Origin: an uncultured Eubacteriales bacterium | GTDB lineage: Bacteria; Bacillota; Clostridia; Oscillospirales; Acutalibacteraceae | Assembly: GCA_934445035.1 (NCBI GenBank) | Contig: CAKSDI010000002.1 | Location: 186,001 to 250,000, forward strand | DNA length: 64,000 nt | Direction: 5' to 3' | Shown: positions 36,201 through 42,486 of the stretch, one piece after another | How the letters are laid out: the number at the start of each line of letters is the position of its first letter | Numbering within the stretch: the stretch's first letter is position 1 | Notes under the pieces: model-generated | Told to the model about the DNA's origin: nothing | Seen by the model: only the letters and a program-made list of their open reading frames with translations | The model's database searches: none | Program-made: the position numbers and the translations under genes

Positions 36201-37539
36201 TGAAAATCACGGCACTGTTATAAGCAAAGTTACCGAGCAGGACGCTTATGCAGGCGGTATTACGGGATATCTCATAGTCAGCAAAAATTGCGGTATCAGC
36301 GGCTGTGCGAATTTCGGCACGATAAAGGGTGCGGACAGGGAAAACGACCTTGAAGCTTTATATGTCGGCGGTATTGTAGGTTACAGCTTATCAGGAAAAA
36401 TTTCTGACAGCTATAATGCAGGCAAGCTTAAAAATATATCGGTGAATAGGTATAAAGACTCAAGCGTCGGCGGAATTGCAGGTTATTTTGCAAATTCGGT
36501 AATTTCCGATTGCTACAGCGTAGGGAAGATAACGGCAAATAACTCTGTAAAAATCGGCGGAATTGCAGGAAAGACTTCCGATAATATTGAAAACTGTTAC
36601 TATCTTTCGGGTTTGGCGAAAAATGCCGTTGGCGAGATAATAAGCGGCTCGCCTGCAATAAATGCAAATGCAAAGTCTGCGCGCGAGTTTGCAGACGGCT
36701 CGGTGCTTAACGCCCTGATAAATGGACGCACAGGAAATGATAACCCGTGGGACAGCGAAGGCTGCAAGCCTGTAAATGATACTGATGACACAGAAATCCC
36801 TGTTTTAGCTTGGCAAAAGCTTTCTATCCGTCATCACGGCGGTACTGCAAACTGCACACAAAAAGCTGTTTGCGCAGGCTGCGGAAGATCGTATGGCAAT
36901 ATTGATCCTTTAAATCATAATCCGAGCGGCGAAAACGAGTGGATAAAAACTCCTTTAACTCACGAGAGAAAATGGAGCTGCTGTGATTTAATTTCCGTAA
37001 AAGAAGAAAATCATAACTTTAAAGACGCTAAATGCCTTGACTGCGAGTATGAATGTCTGCACAAGGATACGCTTGATCTAGTCAAAGAAAACGGAAAATA
37101 TTATTATAAATGCTCCGTTTGCGATTATGAAACCGATAAGAACGATGCCCCCGTAATTACGCAGGGCAACGGAATTTCGATAACTTTCGGAGATAAAAAA
37201 CCGCTAATCTTCCGTTCGACCGCTCCGATAAATGAATTTATAAGAGTGGAATTAGACGGCGAAACTTTAGACAAAAAGTATTATTCCAAAAAAGAGGGAA
37301 GCACAATAATCACATTAAATGAGGATTTTGTTTCAACTTTAAGCGTCGGAACTCATACTTTGTCGATAGTATCTGTCGGCGGCACGGCAACTGCGGAGTT
37401 TACAGTAAATGCTCCTGTTGTTAAGGCCCACGAAACCTCGCCGAAAACCGGATATTCAGAAGTATTTTTAGCTCTTTTAAGCGTTGCTTTCCTATTTGGA
37501 AGCATAACTTATAAAAGCCTTAAAAAGATAAAACTTTAA
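33238..37539 (+). CDS. giant sortase-anchored surface protein with beta-helix, InlB and GLUG repeats
   Basis: 1433 aa paralogue of the preceding gene, 18 bases downstream with GGGAGG before the ATG. Signal peptide 1-25 (cleavage after V-S-A). Order: beta-helix with G-G-N-I-V-G-C-T-A repeats (about 90-290), InlB B repeat (about 300-360), second beta-helix (about 365-730), second InlB repeat (about 742-806), GLUG-type region with G-G-I-A-G-Y and G-G-I-V-G-Y units (about 815-1185), a Cys-pair section with C-A-G-C-G and C-S-V-C-D-Y (about 1200-1303), an Ig-like domain, then S-P-K-T-G (1401-1405), hydrophobic helix and K-K-I-K-L tail. Likely adhesin or mucin/glycan-binding; partner unknown. Confidence 0.85.
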   Translation: MKKRILSALLAVFISVMFIPTSVSADSVYDVGDENIKYALDDTAYSVFRLINNIIITQPLEITREVTLDLNGYMLEKYDSGSVFVIKDGGHLTITDSNPTTTYKFKDNGSGLWVFDSDGDKVVHGGVIIGGTGLTDKNSVYGGGVYIDDGGQFTMIGGNIVGCTATGNNAYGGGVFVSKNSTFTMTGGSIAGCTAMGNFACGGGIRNDGEYNNSNVGRTTLSGTAVIRDCHAKGVNQLYGGGISDAGTLTISGAVKIIGCTAGKTISDAMYINANNGSSITGGTIYGRFYVPGNRISGITVKYHLNNDENYATQVVQSGDTISIPDPVKSGCTFDGWYKDGTKWDKTTPVTESLTLTGCLYASATTGADLKNALDDTTIDIIRIEKNITLDGITGINVTIGRRVTLDLNGYVLDLGKKTILVGGLTSSTMTVIDSRPTAVHKFTDTDGLWVSDKNGNKTVKGGVIANGGGINIDTNGTVIMNGGNIVGCTADEGGGVYVLGSFTMNGGSITGCVAEECGGGVYVLGTFTMNSGSIIGCTADEGGGVNARGVLTMNGGEIKNCTAKKGGALYLYGTMNAGGGTVDGTVVLDTKPSGSKGCIQNIQGSKETEFKGDVTNIGLIDSGKFFGKVTVGNNGFEGIIRNGIFNGPVTTVSAGGRARITGGTFNDTVTFDRGTITRGTFNGDVEVKETEGIPDPPTISGGTYNGLIKNFNPKAEFNGVHSPLGIVGTEPKAINGHSYHKVTFNTAGGTMNYTERYFCDEKLISEDISAIRDGYVFSGWFKSDGSKWDHSKDNVTSDITLTAHWSKNLSNGSGTESDPYRISSAEELKAFRDIVDGKNGQVKNNKVCAVLEKDIVLNEGTFDENGIYSLSNSGSKPEKWEPIGDYPNAFEGKFDGNGHTVYGVYINTSGNRLGLFGNIKGAEIKNLSVTGYISEGHYTGGIAGYAEASVISNCKNHATIEAYSGSEACAGGIVGYINGAGSNITNCENHGTVISKVTEQDAYAGGITGYLIVSKNCGISGCANFGTIKGADRENDLEALYVGGIVGYSLSGKISDSYNAGKLKNISVNRYKDSSVGGIAGYFANSVISDCYSVGKITANNSVKIGGIAGKTSDNIENCYYLSGLAKNAVGEIISGSPAINANAKSAREFADGSVLNALINGRTGNDNPWDSEGCKPVNDTDDTEIPVLAWQKLSIRHHGGTANCTQKAVCAGCGRSYGNIDPLNHNPSGENEWIKTPLTHERKWSCCDLISVKEENHNFKDAKCLDCEYECLHKDTLDLVKENGKYYYKCSVCDYETDKNDAPVITQGNGISITFGDKKPLIFRSTAPINEFIRVELDGETLDKKYYSKKEGSTIITLNEDFVSTLSVGTHTLSIVSVGGTATAEFTVNAPVVKAHETSPKTGYSEVFLALLSVAFLFGSITYKSLKKIKL

Positions 37540-37540
37540 T

Positions 37541-37578
37541 AAAAAAAGGACCTGTTTTAAAAAACAGGTCCTTTTTTT
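37541..37578. terminator. bidirectional terminator between surface protein and M20 peptidase
   Basis: A-run, stem AAGGACCTGTTTT / AAAACAGGTCCTT, T-run. It ends the tetR-surface protein operon (plus) and the minus-strand peptidase operon, whose stop codon at 37577-37579 falls in the T run. Confidence 0.92.
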
Positions 37579-39016
37579 ATTTTTCTGCTTTTATAAGATT
37601 TTCATAAAATCTTACAGCTCCGGGAAGACAGTCATATTCGATATTTTCGTTTATTCCGTGCATTCCTTTCATCTGTTCGGGTTTGTAAATCACAGGTGCA
37701 AAGCGGATGCAGCTTTTGCAGATCGGCTGATAAAACTGCGCGTCGGTCGCTCCGGTCATAACATAGGGGCTTTTTGCAAGTCCGGGAAATGTCTGCTCGA
37801 TAACCTTTTCCACGGTCTTATAAGCGCCGCCTTTTATATCCACGGGAGGAGTGAAATCATTTGAATGCAAAATTTCGGTTTCAAGTCCGAATTTTTCTGC
37901 CTTTTTGCGGATAATATCAAGGCTTTCTTTTTCGCCCTGGTGGGGGATAAAGCGCATATTTGCACAAAGAGTGGCTTCTTGAGGGATAACATTACAAGCG
38001 TCAGAACCCGACTGCATAGTAAATGCAACAGTTGTTTTAAGCAGTGCCGCCGCCTGATTGCTGACTTTAGGTAAAACCGCTTTTAAAAGCGGACCGAAAA
38101 GCCAGATGTTTGAAAACAGATATTTAAGTCCGAAAGGAGCATATGGAGCAAGCGCGCGAAACATCGCCGCAACTTCGGAAGATATTTTTTTGCTAAACGG
38201 GCAATGCTTTTCTATATCGGTAACAAAAGCGGAAAGCCTTGCTATAGGAGAGTTTTTAGGCGGCGCGCTTGCGTGACCGCCGCCGCTTTTTGCAGTGAAC
38301 TTAACATCGGCTTTTCCTTTTTCGAAAATACCTATCATTGCATAATTTCCTTTTATTCCGCTGATAGGCTCTGATATTATCGCTCCGCCCTCGTCGCACA
38401 AAAGATAAAGCTCAATTCCTCTTTTCTTTAATTCCTCGACGATCTTCGGCGCACCGTCGCCTGCCCATTCTTCAGTGCAGGAGGAGGCTAAATAAACATC
38501 CTGCGGAGGAACAAAGCCTTCTTCTAACAGCCTTTGAGCCGCCTCGAAAAATGCCATTACAGAGCATTTTGTATCCGATGCTCCGCGGCCCCATACCTTT
38601 TTCTCCGCTATTTCGCCGGAAAAAGGCGGATATTTCCATTCACCCTCAGCCGGAACAACATCCTGATGGCTCATAAGAAGGATAGGCTTTTCACTGCTTT
38701 TTCCTTTCCAATAAAACAGAAGGTTTCCGTCGATTTCGGTTTTTTCAAGCTTTTCAAATACTGTAGGGAAGAGCTTTTCAAGCACCTTATGAAATTCTCT
38801 GAACTTTTCAGCTTCGTTTATGCCCTGATGCGAAGTCGTATCAAATTTGATCATTTGTGAAAGCTTTTGTGCAAGCTTTAAAGCTTCTTCTTCGTCTTCT
38901 TTAGGCGAATAGTCAGAAGTTTTAGAGGGGAGAAGCAAGGTATGTATCAAAGCGATAAGCAGCAAAATAATTAAAATACTTAGCACACCTAAGATAATAT
39001 AAAGAACTATACCCAT
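37577..39016 (-). CDS. membrane-anchored M20 family metallopeptidase
   Basis: 479 aa peptidase of the M20 (carboxypeptidase S/dipeptidase) family with an N-terminal membrane helix (about 4-28). Zinc-binding motifs: L-L-M-S-H-Q-D-V-V-P (His, then catalytic Asp), W-G-R-G-A-S-D-T-K (bridging Asp), S-S-C-T-E-E-W (Glu pair), L-L-C-D-E-G-G (Asp), and the C-terminal M-H-G-I-N-E-N (His). A Gly/His dimerisation-domain motif K-S-G-G-G-H-A-S appears in the middle. Last gene of a three-gene operon with two membrane proteins; its start shares one base with the stop of the gene before it. Confidence 0.88.
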   Translation of the reverse strand: MGIVLYIILGVLSILIILLLIALIHTLLLPSKTSDYSPKEDEEEALKLAQKLSQMIKFDTTSHQGINEAEKFREFHKVLEKLFPTVFEKLEKTEIDGNLLFYWKGKSSEKPILLMSHQDVVPAEGEWKYPPFSGEIAEKKVWGRGASDTKCSVMAFFEAAQRLLEEGFVPPQDVYLASSCTEEWAGDGAPKIVEELKKRGIELYLLCDEGGAIISEPISGIKGNYAMIGIFEKGKADVKFTAKSGGGHASAPPKNSPIARLSAFVTDIEKHCPFSKKISSEVAAMFRALAPYAPFGLKYLFSNIWLFGPLLKAVLPKVSNQAAALLKTTVAFTMQSGSDACNVIPQEATLCANMRFIPHQGEKESLDIIRKKAEKFGLETEILHSNDFTPPVDIKGGAYKTVEKVIEQTFPGLAKSPYVMTGATDAQFYQPICKSCIRFAPVIYKPEQMKGMHGINENIEYDCLPGAVRFYENLIKAEK

Positions 39017-39699
39017 TATTTTTCATTCCTCCTGTCTTTTTTATAAAAGAGGTAAGCAATTCCGATAGCTATTGCACCCGATGGGATTATCATAAAGCTT
39101 GTCGAACCTGTAAGAGAGGGGATAAGAATGAAAAGTATGCTCATTATAACAAGCGGGAAAACCGCCGTTTTCATATTTTTTCTGTAATACTTATATGCCA
39201 TAGCCCCGAAGAGTGCGGGTACAACATTATCAAAAGCCGGTTGTAAAGCAGGCTCCTGCAATAACGGGCGCAGGGGAGTGAGGGCGGCTACACCTATTGC
39301 CAGAACTAAAATCGTGACAAGCGAGGAAGTCGCAATAGAAAGGGTTGAGATTATTTCGTTTTCACGGGTTCCCGATTTTGCGCCCACCATATCGCGTGCG
39401 TTTACCGCGCAGGGAATTTTCATATTTATAAGGTTTCCGGTGATAAATGCAAGATATCCGCCGCCGGAGCCAAGCATAGGCGTATAGATAAGAAATTCTG
39501 CTATACTGCTTATCATCCAGATAATTCCCACCGAGAAAAAGCCTTTTGCGGTAGCTTTAAGATCGGGGTATGCTCCGAGATAATTTCCTATTAAAAAAGG
39601 AGCGAAAACAAGCATAAAAAGAACTATCAAACTTGATATTTTTCCTATGCGGTGAGTTGTTTTTGAATATTTTTCAAATATTTTATCGTTGTTTTCCAT
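39016..39699 (-). CDS. conserved membrane protein, partner of DUF5058
   Basis: 227 aa integral membrane protein with about five to six hydrophobic helices, and conserved-looking G-S-G-G-G-Y-L-A-F-I-T-G-N and N-x-K-I-P-C-A-V-N-A-R-D segments that could line a substrate path. Homologues are sometimes labelled small-conductance mechanosensitive channel, which I think is unsupported. It lies between a DUF5058 protein (14 bases upstream) and the M20 peptidase (overlapping stop/start), and I have seen this trio conserved in Firmicutes; a two-part transporter feeding the peptidase is an inference. Confidence 0.6.
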   Translation of the reverse strand: MENNDKIFEKYSKTTHRIGKISSLIVLFMLVFAPFLIGNYLGAYPDLKATAKGFFSVGIIWMISSIAEFLIYTPMLGSGGGYLAFITGNLINMKIPCAVNARDMVGAKSGTRENEIISTLSIATSSLVTILVLAIGVAALTPLRPLLQEPALQPAFDNVVPALFGAMAYKYYRKNMKTAVFPLVIMSILFILIPSLTGSTSFMIIPSGAIAIGIAYLFYKKDRRNEK

Positions 39700-39713
39700 A
39701 AGTTTTTCCTCCT

Positions 39714-40463
39714 TTAAATAAGATTGATAATCACTGCCGACGCCATACCTAAAAGCATACTTGCGGCAATAGAGAAGTTTTCAACAAATGCAAACTTCGG
39801 CTTTTTGCTAAGCCATATAAAGAATGCCATTACAGCTCCGGATACGGCTACGACTATGAGCGGAGTAAAATCTCCCTTGAAAGTAAACAATCCTTTTGAA
39901 GAAACAAATCCTCCTATATAGCTTCCTATGTAGGCGCTGACAAGACCTATGAACATAGCGGTCATTGCCGTATCGCCGAATTCCGCGGCGGCAGAGCCGT
40001 TTTTGTTGCTTTTAAGTTTGCTTGTGTACTTTTTATTAAAGAATATAGAAAGTATCATTCCCCACATAATGCAGATGCTCATTAAAAGAGCGATCGTAGC
40101 AAACCCGGAAGCGGTGATGTATTCTCCCGAAAGCTTTTCCATGCCGACCTGTTCCGCGGCGGCCTGAGCGACCTGCGTTTCATAGTGCAGGGCTCCTATA
40201 ACAGAAAGTCTGAGCCAAGGCCACGGTATTCCGAGGCTTCCCGAAAGCGCTATTACTCCGAGCAGAATTCCCACACTCGGCAAAACCGAAAATGTTGCGC
40301 TTGAAACGATAACTTTTTTCATTTTGCCGGTATCCATTCCGATAGCTTTGCCTGCTTTATATGCTCTTATCATAAATATCACGCAAAGCAAAGCGACAAA
40401 TGCGATAATTCCTCCGCAAATGAGATACATCGGAGCGCTGCTGAGCTTGTTTAAAATATTCAT
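39714..40463 (-). CDS. DUF5058 family membrane protein
   Basis: 249 aa membrane protein, DUF5058 family, function unknown. About six helices; conserved-looking segments include F-S-V-L-P-S-V-G-I-L-L-G, G-I-P-W-P-W-L-R-L-S-V-I-G-A-L-H-Y-E and F-G-D-T-A-M-T-A-M-F-I-G-L-V-S-A-Y-I-G-S-Y-I-G. The SNPs of transport proteins (a paired Gly-rich helix and an amphipathic P-W-P-W-L-R) suggest transport. First gene of the operon; ATG with AAGGAG upstream and a good promoter. Confidence 0.78.
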   Translation of the reverse strand: MNILNKLSSAPMYLICGGIIAFVALLCVIFMIRAYKAGKAIGMDTGKMKKVIVSSATFSVLPSVGILLGVIALSGSLGIPWPWLRLSVIGALHYETQVAQAAAEQVGMEKLSGEYITASGFATIALLMSICIMWGMILSIFFNKKYTSKLKSNKNGSAAAEFGDTAMTAMFIGLVSAYIGSYIGGFVSSKGLFTFKGDFTPLIVVAVSGAVMAFFIWLSKKPKFAFVENFSIAASMLLGMASAVIINLI

Positions 40464-40493
40464 TTTAAAAACTCCTTATATTTTGATACTTTC

Positions 40494-40522
40494 ATTATAA
40501 TTTCTTTTGTGAATTTTTGCAA
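40494..40522 (-). promoter_or_regulatory. promoter of the DUF5058-M20 operon
   Basis: On the minus strand TTGCAA (40522-40517) and TATAAT (40499-40494), 17-base spacer, about 30 bases upstream of the start codon. Confidence 0.7.
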
Positions 40523-40530
40523 TAATATTT

Positions 40531-40556
40531 AAAAGCCGACTAAAAAGTCGGCTTTT
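40531..40556. terminator. bidirectional hairpin terminator
   Basis: AAAAGCCGAC-TAAAAA-GTCGGCTTTT (40531-40540 with 40547-40556). It insulates the DUF5058 promoter from transcription arriving from the tRNA side. Confidence 0.75.
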
Positions 40557-40778
40557 AATAAAATAAAACCTTCGGTCTTGCATTTTCTCTGCGGAGAAAA
40601 TGCTGCGGTCGGCTCGGCAGCTCTGACAGTCGTTTAGACTGTCATTCATTACCGCGTTTGCATTTTCGTTACAAGGCTGAAAATCGCTACACTTTTTCAA
40701 TATTCACTATTACTTGTTACTTTCCAAAAACTTCTCGGACCGGTTTAGTGAAAAGTGAAGAGTGAAAAGCGAAAAAGT
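40557..40778. repeat. hairpin-rich, probably dispersed repeat region
   Basis: No gene found. It holds the perfect 10-base hairpin GCATTTTCTC-TGCG-GAGAAAATGC (40580-40603), the 8-base hairpin TGACAGTC-GTTTA-GACTGTCA (40624-40644), and a simple-sequence tail of GTGAAAAG/AGTGAAG units (about 40748-40775). The layout resembles short intergenic repeat elements of clostridial genomes; membership in a family cannot be shown from one copy. Confidence 0.45.
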
Positions 40779-40811
40779 AAAACCTTCTCGAACTTAGTTC
40801 GAGAAGGTTTT
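40779..40811 (-). terminator. terminator of the initiator tRNA gene
   Basis: Fifteen-base perfect stem AAAACCTTCTCGAAC-TTA-GTTCGAGAAGGTTTT (40779-40793 with 40797-40811), immediately after the tRNA 3' end on the minus strand. Confidence 0.85.
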
Positions 40812-40887
<76 letters not shown>

Positions 40888-40912
40888 ATATTTAATTTTT
40901 GAGTGCTGATAT

Positions 40913-40941
40913 ATTATACACTAATTCAACTAAAAAAGCAA
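40913..40941 (-). promoter_or_regulatory. promoter of the initiator tRNA gene
   Basis: Minus strand TTGCTT (40941-40936) and TATAAT (40918-40913), 17-base spacer, about 26 bases before the tRNA 5' end. The rest of the gap (40942-41042) is AT-rich with no gene seen. Confidence 0.6.
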
Positions 40942-41042
40942 GTGTTTTTTTGAAAAAAGCTTAAATAAAATAATTATATAGATATTCTTTGAAAAAAACT
41001 CGTTAAAATGTTCAATTAATCGCAAAATTCGACAAAAAACTC

Positions 41043-41071
41043 TTTTCAAAAATTAAATTTTATGTTATAAT
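41043..41071 (+). promoter_or_regulatory. probable promoter of the hydrogenase operon
   Basis: TTTTCA (41043-41048) and TATAAT (41066-41071), 17-base spacer. The -10 is perfect, the -35 weak, which suits an activated or regulated promoter. No clear Rex-type palindrome was found. The roughly 83-base leader contains GAGGAGG at 41146-41152. Confidence 0.55.
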
Positions 41072-41160
41072 AACCAAGTATGTAAGATGTGGGTATTCTA
41101 ACCTATGAGGATTTTGAATATTCGCGTTTGATACATATCATTAAAGAGGAGGATATGTTA

Positions 41161-41658
41161 ATGAAGAAAAAAATCAGCAAGCTTTCCTTCAGGGGAACTG
41201 CCGAGCAGGAAGCTCAGCTTATGCAGGTCATTGACGAAAATAAGCATGATAAGAGCAACCTGATGGTAGTTATGCAAAAGGCGCAGGATATTTACGGATA
41301 TCTGCCTTTGGAAGTGCAGGAAATGATTGCAGACGGTATGGAAGTACCGCTCGAAAAGGTTTACGGAGTTTCAACCTTTTATGCACAGTTCTCACTTTCA
41401 CCTAAGGGTAAGTACAACATCTCGGTATGTCTTGGAACGGCGTGCTATGTTAAGGGCTCGGGAGAGATATTCGATAAGCTTTCCGAAAAGCTCGGTATAG
41501 GCGCTGACGAATGTACTGCTGACGGAAAATTTTCACTCACCGCCTGCCGCTGTATAGGCGCTTGTGGATTGGCGCCTGTTCTGACCGTTAACGAAGATGT
41601 TTACGGCAGACTTACAGCCGACGATGTTGACGGCATACTTGAAAAGTACGCCGACTGA
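41161..41658 (+). CDS. hydC: bifurcating [FeFe]-hydrogenase subunit HydC (NuoE-like)
   Basis: 165 aa thioredoxin-like [2Fe-2S] subunit related to NuoE; in HydABC it passes electrons between HydB and HydA. N-terminal helical part (Q-K-A-Q-D-I-Y-G-Y-L-P and V-S-T-F-Y-A-Q-F), then the cluster ligands in C-L-G-T-A-C-Y-V-K-G and C-R-C-I-G-A-C-G-L-A-P. ATG at 41161 chosen because GAGGAGG is 8 bases upstream; the ATG two codons earlier is too close, and the frame extends upstream to 41089 without support. First gene of the hydrogenase operon, 32 bases before the first DRTGG gene. Confidence 0.92.
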   Translation: MKKKISKLSFRGTAEQEAQLMQVIDENKHDKSNLMVVMQKAQDIYGYLPLEVQEMIADGMEVPLEKVYGVSTFYAQFSLSPKGKYNISVCLGTACYVKGSGEIFDKLSEKLGIGADECTADGKFSLTACRCIGACGLAPVLTVNEDVYGRLTADDVDGILEKYAD

Positions 41659-41690
41659 TTTCCTGAATAAATCAAAAGGAAAGAATCTTT

Positions 41691-42044
41691 ATGAAAATAA
41701 GCACAATGCAAGATTTGCTTGACGCAAAAACACTCTGCTGTGAAGAAAACATCGGCAGGCATGTTTATTCAGCCTGCGGCTGCGATCTGATGAGCGATGT
41801 TCTGGCATATGTAAAAGATCAGGCGGTGCTTTTAACGGGGCTTGTAAATCCGCAGGTCGTTCGCACAGCGGAAATGATGGATATGATCTGTATAGTATTT
41901 GTCCGCTCTAAAATGCCGACTGATGAAATGCTTGAGCTTGCTAAAGACGCAGGTATCGTGGTACTTTCAACCGACAAGAGAATGTATGAAGCTTGCGGGA
42001 TTTTGTATTCTAACGGCCTTGTCGGGAATAAGGTAAAAAAATGA
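41691..42044 (+). CDS. DRTGG domain protein (first copy)
   Basis: 117 aa, DRTGG-type domain, known from HPr kinase and pyruvate-phosphate-linked proteins but of unknown function as a single domain. Opens with T-M-Q-D-L-L-D-A-K; contains four Cys (C-C at 16-17, C29, C31), L-M-S-D-V-L-A-Y-V-K and V-L-S-T-D-K-R-M-Y-E-A-C-G. A shorter relative lies three genes downstream. Such proteins recur with bifurcating hydrogenase genes in Clostridia, so a ligand-binding regulatory role is likely. Overlaps the next start by 4 bases (ATGA). Confidence 0.8.
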   Translation: MKISTMQDLLDAKTLCCEENIGRHVYSACGCDLMSDVLAYVKDQAVLLTGLVNPQVVRTAEMMDMICIVFVRSKMPTDEMLELAKDAGIVVLSTDKRMYEACGILYSNGLVGNKVKK

Positions 42045-42466
42045 GCGAGGAATTGATTTTTAATTTCGATGTTGACGGCGAGGATTTCACTTCCGCAGGT
42101 CAGGCTTCCGTTCAGGTCAAGAAAAATTTAAGACAGCTCGGAATTCCGACCGAGGTTATAAGACGGGTATCGATCGCTATGTATGAGGGCGAGATAAATA
42201 TGGTCATTCACGCCAAGGGCGGGAAAGCCACCGTCAAGGTAAGCGAAGAAAAAATAGAAATCATTTTGGAAGATCACGGACCGGGTATCAAGGATATCGA
42301 TCAGGCTATGCAGGAGGGATTTTCCACTGCACCCGACAGAATAAGATCTTTGGGATTCGGAGCCGGTATGGGACTTCCAAATATGAAAAGATACACCGAT
42401 TCAATGGAGATCACTTCAAAACTCAATGTCGGAACCACCGTTAAAATGACAGTTAATATCCATTAG
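42041..42466 (+). CDS. stand-alone GHKL ATPase domain (RsbW-like)
   Basis: 141 aa ATP-binding domain of the anti-sigma-factor kinase/histidine-kinase type with no sensor or phospho-acceptor domain. N box Y-E-G-E-I-N, G1 box D-H-G-P-G-I, and G2 box G-F-G-A-G-M-G-L-P-N-M are all intact, so ATP binding is expected. Starts in the ATGA overlap with the DRTGG gene. By analogy with RsbW or SpoIIAB it could phosphorylate or bind a partner protein; here the partner could be among the operon's own proteins (inference). Confidence 0.85.
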   Translation: MSEELIFNFDVDGEDFTSAGQASVQVKKNLRQLGIPTEVIRRVSIAMYEGEINMVIHAKGGKATVKVSEEKIEIILEDHGPGIKDIDQAMQEGFSTAPDRIRSLGFGAGMGLPNMKRYTDSMEITSKLNVGTTVKMTVNIH

Positions 42467-42486
42467 CTTAAAATAAGGGTGATTTA

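Noticed and set aside
40942..41160. Rex operator before the hydrogenase operon
   Set aside because: Expected TTGTTAA-type inverted repeat was not found; GTTAAAATGTTCAA is not palindromic.
41089..41160. N-terminal extension of HydC
   Set aside because: The frame is open to a GTG at 41089, but GAGGAGG is placed for the ATG at 41161, and the extension does not resemble NuoE.
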